64,000 nt of DNA. Origin: Hippasteria phrygiana. Lineage: Eukaryota; Echinodermata; Asteroidea; Valvatida; Goniasteridae. Positions within the stretch are counted from its first letter, which is position 1. Every line of letters starts with the position of its first letter. The translations under genes and the position numbers were made by a program. The notes beneath the pieces were generated by a model, which was not told the origin of the DNA, searched no databases, and worked only from the letters and a program-made list of their open reading frames with translations. The stretch covers positions 620,001-684,000 of the forward strand of contig JAZGUH010000774.1 in assembly GCA_037893225.1 (NCBI GenBank). The letters run 5' to 3'. Shown here piece by piece: positions 1 to 10,318 of this stretch.

Positions 1-500
1 TCCCATTAGTTTTGTACACGATTTTCAATTGTGGACCTTGACACAATCGCGGACCCTATTGTCCTCCTTGTTAAAGGTCCACGGTCTGAATAGCTATACA
101 AACGCACACACACACATCCGCGTGTTTGCATCCCTGTGGAGACATGGCATTGTTCTCCCCCATAGACTCTGTACACACAATTCCTTGTGGAGACAACCTA
201 ACCCATAGAGTTGCCTAGTGGAGACCTATTCAGTCCCTTTGTCTCTATTGTTTTTATGTCTCCACAGGGTACGGTATATCTCTCCATACTCACACAAATG
301 TGTAAACACCTTCAATGGTGGACGTCCCATTAATCCTCTTTTGTTTATACTCCCATATGTTTTGTACACAATTTTCAATCGTGGACGTTCGGTCAAACGT
401 GGACCCTTTGTCTACGCCCGAATTCAACGTGGACCCTTTGTCTACGCCCGAATTTTTTTGTCCTAGGTCCATGATTGCCGGTATATACATACTCACCTAG
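1..500. repeat. Degenerate direct repeats (about 350-bp spacing)
   Basis: A phrase with TTTTGTACAC and CAATYGTGGAC occurs near positions 5-37 and again near 356-385. Inside, a unit containing CGTGGACCCTTTGTCTACGC is repeated twice in tandem near 392-450. GTGGAGACA motifs recur between. Reading frames here are short, repetitive and match no protein I know, so I treat the stretch as repeat DNA of unknown family. Confidence 0.5.
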
Positions 501-645
501 TTACGCATGCACGCACGCTTTAAAAAATGGGCTGTTTGTCTGAAATACACAACGGTCTGAATTCGACGCCAAATTGCCGTCCCCGACATGATCTTCATCA
601 ATAATGTTCAGACAAACGATACATTTTCAGGGGATGGTAGTATGT

Positions 646-651
646 TTTATT
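646..651 (-). promoter_or_regulatory. Poly(A) signal AATAAA downstream of GNAT exon
   Basis: The + strand reads TTTATT, giving AATAAA on the minus strand about 70 bases beyond the stop codon of the acetyltransferase exon. Position and sequence fit a polyadenylation signal for that gene. Confidence 0.5.
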
Positions 652-720
652 GTATTCTACTTTTTTTGATCTTTCCAACCACAGAGGTTTTAGGACGAAC
701 GTTTTTCTTAGCCATTTGGC

Positions 721-1016
721 TTACAAAAAGGGCTTTGTGCACTTTTGTTGGTTTGTTTCTGAAGTTGTCCGGCCTGATGCACGGGAAAACCACCACACAA
801 AACTGGCCAATTTGCGGTTCCTTACATTTGGAGCAACTTGCGGCACAGATGGCGCGTCGCAGTCATACTGAAGATGGCGATAAAACCTCGCGTTGTCTCT
901 AGTCAGAACGTTGAGGTGTATATACCGAGCCCTGAGATTCTTCCTCGCGTAGCCTTCCACTATCTCATGCAGCTTTCTGCCCAAACCTTCCTTTCTTCTC
1001 GCTTTCTTTATGACCA
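721..1016 (-). CDS. GNAT-family N-acetyltransferase, 3' terminal exon (NAA80/NAT6-like)
   Basis: The exon begins after an acceptor ending ATTTTCAG and runs about 98 codons to a TAA stop. Seen directly: the acetyl-CoA loop signature RRKEGLGRKL (R/QxxGxG/A type), then a helix with EIVEGYARK, a beta strand RYIHLNV and the phrase TRDNARFYRHLQYD. This order (GLG loop, helix, strand, FYxxLGY-like) is the C-terminal half of the GNAT fold, and the FYRHLQY ending resembles NAA80/NAT6 actin N-terminal acetyltransferases. The N-terminal half must lie in upstream exons at higher coordinates; none was recognised. The last about 30 residues look unrelated to the fold and may be a lineage-specific tail. Splice entry is phase 1. 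Family is fairly likely; the specific orthologue is a guess. Confidence 0.55.
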
Positions 1017-1034
1017 CTGAAAATTTCACAAATA

Positions 1035-2400
1035 TGAAGGTGTAGATGGTGTAAATTTAGAATTTTCTTGAGCTAAATAAAGAGATTAATTTAAAATATT
1101 TGCCGCTGAAAATAAGTTGAAATCAGTGAGTGTGAAAAATATAAAGATTGATTACACAAATAGCATTTCCATACTCGATCTTTTCGACCAAAAAAACAGG
1201 GGAAACTGACTAGGTTGGCCTTTAAGGAGGAGTGGGTGGGTGGACAGTTTACTCGGGTGTATGTTTTCATGACACGCGTGTATCACGGCTTTGCAAGTGA
1301 GTTGGGATAACTGTTTTGCGCATGCATCTAATCTGGACTAATCTGCATATTAGATCACGCCCCATTGCATTGCAAAATTCGCGGTTGTACGGTTGGACCA
1401 TGGAGGTAGGAAAAGGAGTAAAGTTTAACGCGTATACCCGCCGTGGGCTGTACCACTTGGTACTTGTTAAGGTGTTAAGTGCTTTTAAAGAAATGATTTT
1501 TCATCTGGTATACATTTGGAACTTTGCAGCTAATATTTCCGATATTTAATCCTGGGTTTGTTTTCGAAAATCGCCGGCGGTTCATAGCTACTTGTTGGCA
1601 GATTATCGCCAAGTGCAGGACTACACGGGTTTTTGATGCGTGATAGGGAAAGAATATTCCGAAACAAACTTTTGGAATCTCAGCATCCCAGAAAGTTGAC
1701 TGGACATCGCCGCTAGGCATCATCATCCAGTGACTTCACGTCAGTGCTTTGCAAGCGTGGAAAGATGGCACTGAAAGTTCTCAATTTCTTTAAAGGAATT
1801 GTATGAAAACCTTTATAATTTTCGGGACCTGCATACGGTTGCCAATCTCTGTTAAAAGTTCTGAGATGATACGAAACCTGATTCGCATCAACAAATTAAA
1901 TGTTACGTCAAAGAAAAATTACCATTTTCGCGAGGAAATTGCATCGCGGCAGGCAGGGGATAGGCCATGTGGCCGTGGACTAAAAATGCTCTGCGCCAGC
2001 TGCATTTGCGTTCCACAAACAAAATAGCTCACTTTGTGATATTTAATATCCCGTGGGACTGTTAAAGGAACCATGCTTCTCAAATTGACCGGATCACATT
2101 TTATTTCATAAATAAATTTATTTATATGTATTAAATGTGAATTAAAAGCCAAACTGGTTTAAGCCGCTCAAAAATTGACCCCCCCCCCCCCCCTTTTTTT
2201 AATTTGTTGAGACTCAAATTGAGGGCGCTGTTCGTGACGTAGACCGAGGCACCGAAATTCATAGATCAACTCGATAGTCTGGACCCGGCCCGTATACACA
2301 CACTAGGTCTACACGTGCTATTTCGTAAGTTGCAACAACAACTAACATCGAACTTACCCTGATTTTCTCCCTTTTAGCGAAGGCTCCTCGGGGAATGGGC
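1035..2400. other. Non-coding, nothing recognised
   Basis: Presumed intron or intergenic sequence between the GNAT exon and the THAP exon, both minus strand. I searched for upstream GNAT exons and downstream THAP exons and found none convincing. A C/T homopolymer run lies at about 2180-2200. Confidence 0.4.
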
Positions 2401-2433
2401 CGTTTAACTGCTTTCGCCTTTTATCTTACTCAC

Positions 2434-2702
2434 ATCTGGGAACTTTGTTAGGATGGCAGTGGACTTGAGCATATTTTTAATGGTCATCCCAAAGGATTTG
2501 AAAATACCAGTATCGAAACACGACGGCTCAAAGTGGTCGCTACATAACGCTGAAAAGCTGCTGGGCCGGACCTCTTTGCTCTTGTCACCTTCACTTTCGC
2601 CGTCCAAATTCTCCGATATTTCGCTTCAGTTGGAAATAAATGAAGGCTTACTCCACCCGTCGTTGTTTTGCTGCACCCAGCAGCCACACACATTGTCGGC
2701 AT
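2434..2702 (-). pseudogene. THAP-domain first exon, frame broken (assembly indel or decay)
   Basis: From the ATG at 2702, frame 1 gives MPTMCVAAGCSK, GVSLHLFP, RRIW and KVKVTRAKRSGPAAF, the first half of a C2CH THAP zinc finger. The second half, SALCSDHFEPSCF and AILTKFPD (the AVPTIF position), lies in another frame. One base is missing at or next to the A-run 2553-2556. All four zinc ligands (CxxxxC and CxxH) are present across the two frames. The exon ends at a strong donor, GTGAGTAAG, after 2434. THAP domains bind DNA in transcription factors and P-element-type transposases; which of these this was cannot be told, as no downstream exon was found. The homopolymer position makes a sequencing indel as likely as a real mutation. 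Confidence 0.7.
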
Positions 2703-3105
2703 GGCCGAAAAACCACTATATTTTGCTTAGATTTTGGACGAAGAATTTTCGCCGTACAATGTACACACAATGCATACCCGTGATGAATGGGTAATGTGCC
2801 CCGATCTACGTCACATACTTATGTTAATGAGGGTCCCACTCAGGGGGCGGAGTAGCTTGGACAAACATTTTCAAAAATTGTTTTCTCATATTTAATCTGG
2901 GAAATAATTGTCTCTGGACACAAAATATCATTGTCAAGATAATACTTTATTGTTTTAAGCAGGAATAATGCAATATAAATCCTATATCATGTTTCCTTTA
3001 AAGAACGGCTTCATCAGAGAGTTGCGCTATCAGCTTGTATTTGATTCACTGCACGCTTTTGAAACGGTTCAGGGTTTTGTTATGTACACAAGTAAATGTT
3101 GTCAG

Positions 3106-4131
3106 TGTTATGAAATTCCCCACACGGAATGTATATACGCCCTCATATAGTGGTATGTACAACCGGCGAGGCCACGCGCCACTTATTTGCATACCGTGCG
3201 ACCTCGGCTGACCCAAATTTTTTTATGAATGGGTCAGAGTTGTTTACGCCAAGCCTATGTGCCAGAAGGTTCTGTGTGTATCTCGAATACAGAGTAATTG
3301 TATTCGGGATGTGTAGAGGATTATTTTTGGATGTGACGTAATTGTGTAAGATTGTATTTTAAGACCGACGTCATTTGTGAGGTGATTCTGGATAATTTGG
3401 TAATTTCTGGAAGATATATATTTATATATATACGGGCTGACTTTTGATAAAAATCAGGATTGGAGATTATTTTTGACGGACGGAGAATTTCGTTGGGAGT
3501 TTGGTCATCGAGTTAATCGAGCTGTTTTTATTTGGACCTGTGACCTGTATATGACTCGTCTGCGTGAGCGTCTGGAGACAGTTAGAGCTGAGTTTTATTC
3601 CCGGAAGAGACATTTATCTGTGAACTGTCGTCGGTTCATTATTTGGGGTCTTATATCCCCATATTTTCGCGACGGGAGCCAGTTTGTGTCGTCCCCCGCT
3701 GTTTATGTCTCTCTTCGGATGTTTTGGAGGTGAATTCGCCCCGTGTTCCATCTCGTCAAAGAACTGTATTCTCTCGCATTATTGGAGTCGTCCTCGTCCG
3801 TTGCTGAGTGCCCAAGCCGTCCAAGTCCTCGCCTAAGTCCTCGCCCAAGTCCTCGCCCATTGCAGAGCTGCCCAAGTCGTCTGAGCCCTCGGCTATATAA
3901 GTCCTGTCCGTAAGATATGTTAAGTTATATATTGTATAAGATCTTTTTTTACTTCTACACTTGTTAAACCCTGTTGATTCTCTAATATTCTCATTATTAA
4001 ATCACATTGTTTCTTTGTCCTTTAAATCAGTGTGATCTTGTTTGATTTCTTTGTTGCATCTGAGAAAATTCAGGATTGTTTTCTAGCAATTTGTATTTGC
4101 GGATAGTCTGGAGATTTTTCAGACGGTAACA
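3106..4131 (+). mobile_element. Possible solo LTR (Gypsy-like), uncertain
   Basis: The stretch begins TGTTATG and ends CGGTAACA, giving TGTTA/TAACA ends. Near its 3' part it has a TATA box (GGCTATATAAG at about 3893) followed about 100 bases later by ATTAAA, as in LTRs. No matching target-site duplication was found (GTCAG versus GTTCT), so the boundaries are doubtful. An 86-codon frame at 3473-3733 has no recognised similarity. Confidence 0.3.
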
Positions 4132-4577
4132 GTTCTTTTTCTAAAGAATAAAACTGATTTGAAGGCGTGTTGGAGTTGGCCAGTCTTCAAAAGCGCGAGG
4201 ACTGGAATCGGCAACATCAGAGACTCGATTCCTCAAAAAAGTGGAATGCCGATTCCGATTCCGAGTTCGGAATCGATTCTATCGATTCCGGCGTGAAATC
4301 GCCCAAGCCCAGTGTTGTTCGCTTGTCGGCTTTTGAAAAAAATTTGCCCACAAGAGTTGTTCGAGACGAAAAATGCACTGTAGATAATAACCTTTCATGT
4401 CTGTATGTCAGCTGTGTAGCATTACCTTGGGAAAACACTTTGATTTGGGACTGCTATTGCAGATTAAAAAATAAAATAAATTTCAAATTGTTGGAAAATG
4501 CTTACAAAGACGATCTGTAGTTTTTATGACATATAATTAACACATAATTTTTGGCTTTAAGCACAATGAACTCGGAC

Positions 4578-4755
4578 AAGTACAAGTACAAGTACAAGTA
4601 CAAGTACAAGTACAAGTACAAGTACAAGTACTTGTACAAGTACAAGTACTTGTACAAGTACAAGTACTCGGAAGTATTCGGACTCGTACTTGTACTCGTA
4701 CTCGTACTCGTACTCGTACTCGTACTCGTACTCGTACTCGTACTCGTACTCGGAG
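4578..4755. repeat. (TACAAG)n / (TACTCG)n microsatellites
   Basis: Two hexamer arrays lie side by side: TACAAG, interrupted by TTGTAC inversions, then TACTCG. Both strands stay open, encoding YKYKYK, TSTSTS, EYEYEY and similar. These are not proteins. The tract ends near 4868 with TCGACTACAACACTG, the complement of a hAT-like end (CAGTGTTGTAGTCGA) also seen near 9238. Confidence 0.9.
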
Positions 4756-4879
4756 ACCTGTACTTGTACTCGGTTGGCAAAGTACTTGGACTTAAATAGT
4801 ACCCGGCAATCTAAGAACTTGGCAGTACTTGGTAACTCGGGAAACAAAAGTACTCGACTACAACACTGGTTCTACTGCG

Positions 4880-5250
4880 CATGCCTAAGTGAATATAATT
4901 AGGACAGTGACCGGTCACGTGAGAGGGTTTAGCCAATAATTAATAGGGAAGAGAAGCCAACATTTCATGGGAGTCGGATATTCATAATACACCGAAACGA
5001 ATAAGAAAATCAGCAACGTTTAGTTATCAAATAATTACTTTAAAGTTGAATTATTTTCGGCCTGACTCAGTAACCGCATTGTCGATTTTTGTGTTAGATG
5101 CGCGCAGGCAACCATGAATAAAAGCCTTTTTTTCGGAGGGTTGCAGACGCCAAAAATGGGGGGGGGGGGGGGCGGTAAAATAATACAATGTACATACAAT
5201 TTAAAAATTCGTTAAACGAAAAAAAAATTGTTGAAGAGCACGGGTATATA
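4880..5250. other. Non-coding, nothing recognised
   Basis: AT-rich sequence with a G homopolymer at about 5158-5172. No gene-like frame or clear repeat boundary. Confidence 0.4.
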
Positions 5251-5257
5251 AGATATC

Positions 5258-5325
5258 TTTCATGGGATTGTAACCCCGACCTCGGCTAGATCCGAGATTA
5301 CTGAGCCTAGTTTACTCAACCATAC
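5258..5325 (-). mobile_element. tRNA-derived SINE head (probable)
   Basis: On the minus strand TGGTTGAGTAA resembles a pol III A box. About 40 bases on, GGGGTTACAATCCC resembles a B box. Both deviate from consensus. No intact cloverleaf was seen, so a SINE relic is more likely than a tRNA gene. Confidence 0.4.
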
Positions 5326-5796
5326 CATTCTTATTATTTTGTTTTGTTGTTTCCACTTTTTATCAATTCCCTATTATTTCCTTTTAAGTCCCTTCCTTTT
5401 TTCTTTTTGTATTATTATTCTTTCGTATTTCTACTCCTATATTACTAGTATGACATTTCCATGATTTACAGCTTATTCTGTATTGTGGTTTGTGCTCTGT
5501 GAGGCCATTGGCCGCCTTAGCAGAATTCCCCTTGAACAACCGCTGTGACCTAATCATGAACTTGCTGGCCCGGGTTTCTCTTGGGAGTGCCACGCTGGAA
5601 CCTGCATAATTTGGCTGGCCAGTCAGACTCCCCTTGCCACATCACAATTTTTACCAAGCTAGCCTCTGCCGAGTGGATTCTATCCTTGCCTATCTTTGCC
5701 TCTCCGGGATACTGAACTATTGGAAAGTTCTTCTGGGCTATCTAATGAGAATGAATGTTGGCTCTCTGTTATATGTGAGTCTCAATATATTTTGTT

Positions 5797-5825
5797 GGCT
5801 GTTTCGGAAGTTTTCCGAAACAGCC
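5797..5825. repeat. Short palindrome matching the terminus of the adjacent element
   Basis: GGCTGTTTCGGAA and TTCCGAAACAGCC face each other across a few bases. The arm matches the terminal repeat of the element at 5850-8198. It could be a minimal relic or part of a complex left end. Confidence 0.6.
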
Positions 5826-5849
5826 TTTGTTTTCGTTTAGATTTTTTTG

Positions 5850-8198
5850 GGGCTGTTTCTGAATTTTTTTTTTTGTCCTGTTTAGACTATTATATTGCCT
5901 ATAGCATTTGTACACATTTTCTTTCTTACCGGCACTTTGTCTACTTTCATGCAGCCGATTGCCTTTAAACTTGGCAGACACTTAGACCAACTGCTAAGAA
6001 TGTCTGTCGAACTTTTACCTCATGATGACGTCATCACATGATTTTTTATGATTTTTTTTAATGTTTACAATCGTGACATTCTTTTCCATATTTTACATTG
6101 TATTCTTAATATTTTATTTGTATTTTAGTAGTTTTTTGTGAGCTGGGATCCATGGGAGATCAGTGAGTTTTTCACACTGAATGGAACACCCAGGATAAAT
6201 AAGAAATAAATAAATAAATAAATAAATATATCTAGCGAAAAAAACAAGATATTTTAAAAATTCTTTTTGTTATAGCTTTGGTATGTCTCAAAGATATGCC
6301 CTAAAAAGCGAAAAATTGTGTGACGTCATCATGACGTCATCAAAAATGTGGGTTTTTTTAAACGCATATAAAACGCATGTAAGGGTGGGTCTAATTTTTT
6401 AAAATGTATACATTTAATTTTTCTCTTATTCCAAATTTTCATAATCGTGGCTCACTCAAGTATTAAATAACAGCCACTTGAATATTTAGATCAAAATCAA
6501 TATAACACAAAGGAATTCTGGGAAGGGCAGATAGCTTTCATGTGGCATGCTGTTTATAAAAAAGAGCTGATTTCTAGTCTTTTTTCAAGTCGCTAGACTA
6601 TTGCCCATAGCATTTGTACACGTTTTCCTCCTTACCGGAACTTTGGCTACTTTTAAACTTCGTAGACACTTAGACCAACTGCTCAGAATGTGTCCCGAAC
6701 TTTTACGTGATGATGACGTCATCACATGTCACGTGACGTCATCTTAAAGGGAAATTTTTTGAAGCCACATATCTACAAAAGTATAATTCCGATTAAGTTA
6801 AAACGTAATATCTAGATAGGCGAGCAGGTTTATAGATTGACATGACGTTATGATGACATCATCACATGTCGCGTGACGTCATCTTAAAGGGGCATTTTTT
6901 TAAGCCATATATCTACAAAAGTACAATTCTGATTAAGTTGAAACGTGGTACATAGGTGCATTTGTAGGCCAGCATGTGTTACAGATGAAAATTGATGTGA
7001 CGTCATTTAAGCCCTGTCCGCACTGGACTTAAAATGGGAAAACTTACCGAGACGATGGGTACTTTTCCCATTTTAAGTCCAGTGCGGACAGCCTAGGACG
7101 TTTTCCTCTCAGTTACTTTTCCTGAGTCCAGCGGTTACTTCTACCGGCCAACTGCTGCCCAGGAGAACTGACCAGGTAACTTTTCCCGAGACGATAAGTC
7201 CAGTGCGGACAGTGCGAGTCGGTAAAAGCGTCTCAGGAAAGCGTACATCCGGCCCGAGCGCAAGGTCATGCTACACTGGGACACCACGCATGCGCTTTGC
7301 ATTGCTTCACCGCGGTGCGGTGCACGTGGCAAGTTTCCAAATTCCAGTGCGTTGTTCCTTTTTTGTCTGCAATCATGGCAGATATTATTATTGATACAGT
7401 CAGAAGTTTGATTGGTGCTAATCGATGTAGTCCTATATGTACACATCAGCCGGAAAAATAAAAAGGCACGCGTGATTTGGGTCAATCGTGTCAATGTAGT
7501 AAGGTCACGCAAAGCGCCCTCATGCGTCCTTATATTGACAGCTCGGTTACTTCTCCCACGGTCTCGGTAAAATTGTCCCGTGTCGAAAGTCCAAGTGCGG
7601 ACAGCGGTCACATTTGACCATTTTTCATTTTACCATCGTCTCGGTAAAACCTTCCGAAAAATAAGTCCAGTGCGGACACGGCTTAAGACGTCATCATAAG
7701 ATTTTAAAGTATTTTTAAGTTTTTGAACATTGAAGTCATATCTTATCAACAGTACATGCTAATTTCGAAATTCTTTTTTAATATGTCTGTTAGTTCAAAC
7801 ATACCTACATATAAATGAGAAAAATGTGTGACGTCAAGATGACGTCATCAAAAATGTGCTTTTTAAAACACATATAAAGGTAGGTCCGGTCTTCATGAAA
7901 ATTGGTGGATAGGTAGGTATTGTCACTAGGATGCAAAATCTAAAGTGACGTCATGATGACGTTATTGGCTGATTTTGTTTACTGTTTTAAAATTTTCAAT
8001 GCACTCACAATTGTACCCTGTCATTTATTAGGTCGACTCTAGTCTTAACACAGGCCAAGACCACGTCCCAAATGTGACATCAAAATAGCAATTCTTTTTC
8101 AAACATATTTCACTTCACATCCAATATCAACATCCCAATCCCTTTAAATATTGTATTCACAGTTCCCTTTTAACCTAACAAAAAAACCGAAACAGCCC
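5850..8198. mobile_element. TIR element rich in CRE-like TGACGTCA palindromes
   Basis: The left end GGGCTGTTTCTG and right end CCGAAACAGCCC are inverted, each followed inward by a T/A-rich run; TG flanks both ends. The interior holds about ten exact TGACGTCA palindromes in partly repeated blocks (for example the phrase around ACACTTAGACCAACTGCT at about 5980 and 6670). No transposase was recognised, so it appears non-autonomous. A 672-bp TTAA element is inserted at 7011-7682. A related element lies at 45110-46293. Confidence 0.65.
7011..7682. mobile_element. TTAA-targeting TIR element (piggyBac/Kolobok-like), nested
   Basis: The left end starts GCCCTGTCCGCACTGGACTT and the right end is the complement of GCCGTGTCCGCACTGGACTT. 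Both are flanked by TTAA (7007-7010, 7683-7686). Removing the element restores a continuous CRE-type repeat. The terminal sequence recurs internally near 7065-7090, 7197-7216 and 7585-7605. The open frames inside (for example 7141-7611 minus) resemble no protein I know. Confidence 0.85.
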
Positions 8199-8199
8199 T

Positions 8200-9235
8200 G
8201 TGTTTGTCCACGTGACAAGCACATAACATGTCTAGTTTCTTTTTACTTTTTTGTTGCTATGAAGTTTTATAGATTTGTTTGTCACCAAGTTAAGTATTTT
8301 GGCTCGACTGAACTTACGTAGATGTTCATGAAACACTACCTATGAATTTTAATCTCATGATTTTATTGAGTTTTTGAGTGAGCAATACTTGGGGGGGAAC
8401 AAGCAATTTCCAGTGATTGTATTCTCGAGTATTTCTTTGAGAGTATTCTTCTAAATTTAAGTTTCATTAGGACAAACTTCCAGAAACCCTGTTCATTGTG
8501 AGTATATAGGTGATGCATTTCATATTTTCCTGGATTTTGAGGAAGATGCTGTTTGTAATACTTAATTGTAAATTTTTCAAGACAGTTTAATTTAATATTG
8601 GAAAGTCTGCGACATTTATTTATTTTTGATCGAAGATGAGGAACATACGTTTTGCACCCATTTTAGTGCATCTGACAAGCGACATTTGATTTTCTTAATG
8701 TGACATTGTAGAAGTGTAGGCCCAGGGTGCATTTTGATTGCTAATTTGTTTACATCAGTATGATCCAAGAAATAAGAAAACTACAATCCTTGGTTAAAGT
8801 TTAAGAATCACGAGATTCTTTGTAAGTGATAATTTCTTATAGTGATTTTATGATCAACTTTTGATACTTTGTTTGATGTGTTTGATATGGACTAACACTT
8901 TGAAATAATGAGTATTGTATCATGATGGAGATTTGATTTGAATGCGTTTATCTTAGTAGTTTGTTAAAGACTTTAGTATGTGCTGTGTTGGAGAAACAAA
9001 AAATAAATTTCTTCCACCTGCAAGTTTGCAGGCAGCTTTGTATCTCAAGACAAAGCTAATTGAGAATGACCTTGTGTAGTGGTCCAGAGGCAGGCACTGC
9101 ATGCTAGGGCCTGGTTTTATTACTACAGTGGGGATTTCACAAGGGCAGGTTGTTTCTGCTAAATTACTACTTATTTACTATGAGGACAGAGTGAATACCA
9201 ATTTTGATCATGGCGTGGATCACCTCTCTGTTATA
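8200..9235. other. Non-coding, nothing recognised
   Basis: AT-rich sequence without a gene-like frame. It ends near a hAT-like end motif, CAGTGTTGTAGTCGAG, at about 9238. Confidence 0.4.
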
Positions 9236-9237
9236 GG

Positions 9238-9345
9238 CAGTGTTGTAGTCGAGACCCCGCAGTTCGAGACCGAGACCTGTTGGTCCGAGACCGAGACTTG
9301 GAAGATCGAGACCGAGACCGAGACCTAATGGCCCGAGACCTCGAG
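9238..9345. mobile_element. hAT-like end with GAGACC subterminal repeats (fragment)
   Basis: CAGTGTTGTAGTCGAG is followed by about ten GAGACC-type repeats. The opening fits the hAT consensus YARNG. No matching opposite end with a TSD was found, so the piece is incomplete. Confidence 0.45.
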
Positions 9346-9950
9346 ACCTTGTATGTCATTTACATAATAAAAGAATGCAAAAAGATCAAACATTTCCATA
9401 GGCCTATGCATTATGTGCAAATCATGTACATGTACAAGCATGGAGGTAACCTTCCTCCATGGTACAAGTAAACCGTATTTATTGACATCAAGAATAAGGC
9501 TGCGGTTACATGGTTAACTGACCATTTATCCGGTTACATGTTTACATTACATGTATATCGACATCTTGACTAAAAAAAACAATGTCCAGCTGTAGAAACG
9601 ACCACGATAGCTTTACGCGGTATCGGTCATGCTATTTAGCGTCAACAAGCGTCAACAAACCCGATCAGTGTCAACAAAGCGTCAACAAGCTCAAAATGCA
9701 CATTTAACGTTAGGCTTCACAAAAGCTATACTTGTACTTGTATTCAACAAACTCTCGCATCTCATATTATGTAAGAAATTGGGCGAATTCTCGTTCACAA
9801 TCCCACATAAAAACGAAATTTTATGACAACAAAATTACGATGAATGGGCACCACCATCTTTGTTTTCCCTCTTGTGCATGCGCGATTGCACCATGTCCCA
9901 GAAAAACAAGATGGCTGCCGGGGAAAAGCACGCGTTGATGTCGTACTTTT
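9346..9950. repeat. Dispersed repeat with GTCAACAA motifs
   Basis: GTCAACAAGCGTCAACAAA-type repeats at about 9640-9690 occur in the opposite orientation at about 49155-49200, and the neighbouring AACGTTA and TAGCATGA phrases also correspond. An unclassified repeat family. No gene seen. Confidence 0.45.
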
Positions 9951-9951
9951 C

Positions 9952-10262
9952 TGAGCATACAGTGCTTCATGCACTACGTCGGAAAAGGGATAAAATATCC
10001 CCCTTCTAATGTACGTCGTCACCGACGCAAATTCCATCTACATACTGATTACGTGGTACCTGCTGCTACATTAAACTCAAAACTTAAACCGGCAAGCTTG
10101 GTGGTCGAGTGGTTAAGACGTCTGTACTATAGTAAGCAGGATGTCGTGAGTTCGAGTCCTGCACGAGTGAGCCTGTGGATTTTTTCCCCACAGGCTCTCG
10201 GAAAGCACTGAGCATAGTGCTTCACACACTACGTTGGGAAAGAGGAAAACCTCCCTTCTAAT
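9952..10262 (+). mobile_element. tRNA-derived SINE with duplicated tail
   Basis: The A box TGGTCGAGTGG (about 10103) and B box GTTCGAGTCC (about 10150) are spaced as in a Leu/Ser-type tRNA. The 3' body, GAGCATAGTGCTTC followed by CCTCCCTTCTAAT, is at about 10209-10262. The same body occurs just upstream at 9952-10008 (GAGCATACAGTGCTTC). So a tail fragment precedes a complete head-plus-tail copy. Confidence 0.65.
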
Positions 10263-10318
10263 TCAGAAATTCTTTCTACATATTCTTAGCCATTTGTTCT
10301 AATAACTATTCATTACAC

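Noticed and set aside
721..2702. GNAT exon and THAP exon as parts of one gene
   Set aside because: Donor phase 0 at 2434 does not fit the phase 1 acceptor at 1016, and no middle exon was seen.
4502..4902. Overlapping frames encoding YKYK, TSTS and EYEY
   Set aside because: Products of hexamer microsatellites.
7141..7611. 156-codon minus-strand frame as a possible gene
   Set aside because: Lies inside a TTAA-flanked non-autonomous element, overlaps its internal end repeats and has no domain.
10091..10170. Functional tRNA gene (Leu/Ser-like)
   Set aside because: A and B boxes are present but acceptor pairing is poor and a SINE body follows.
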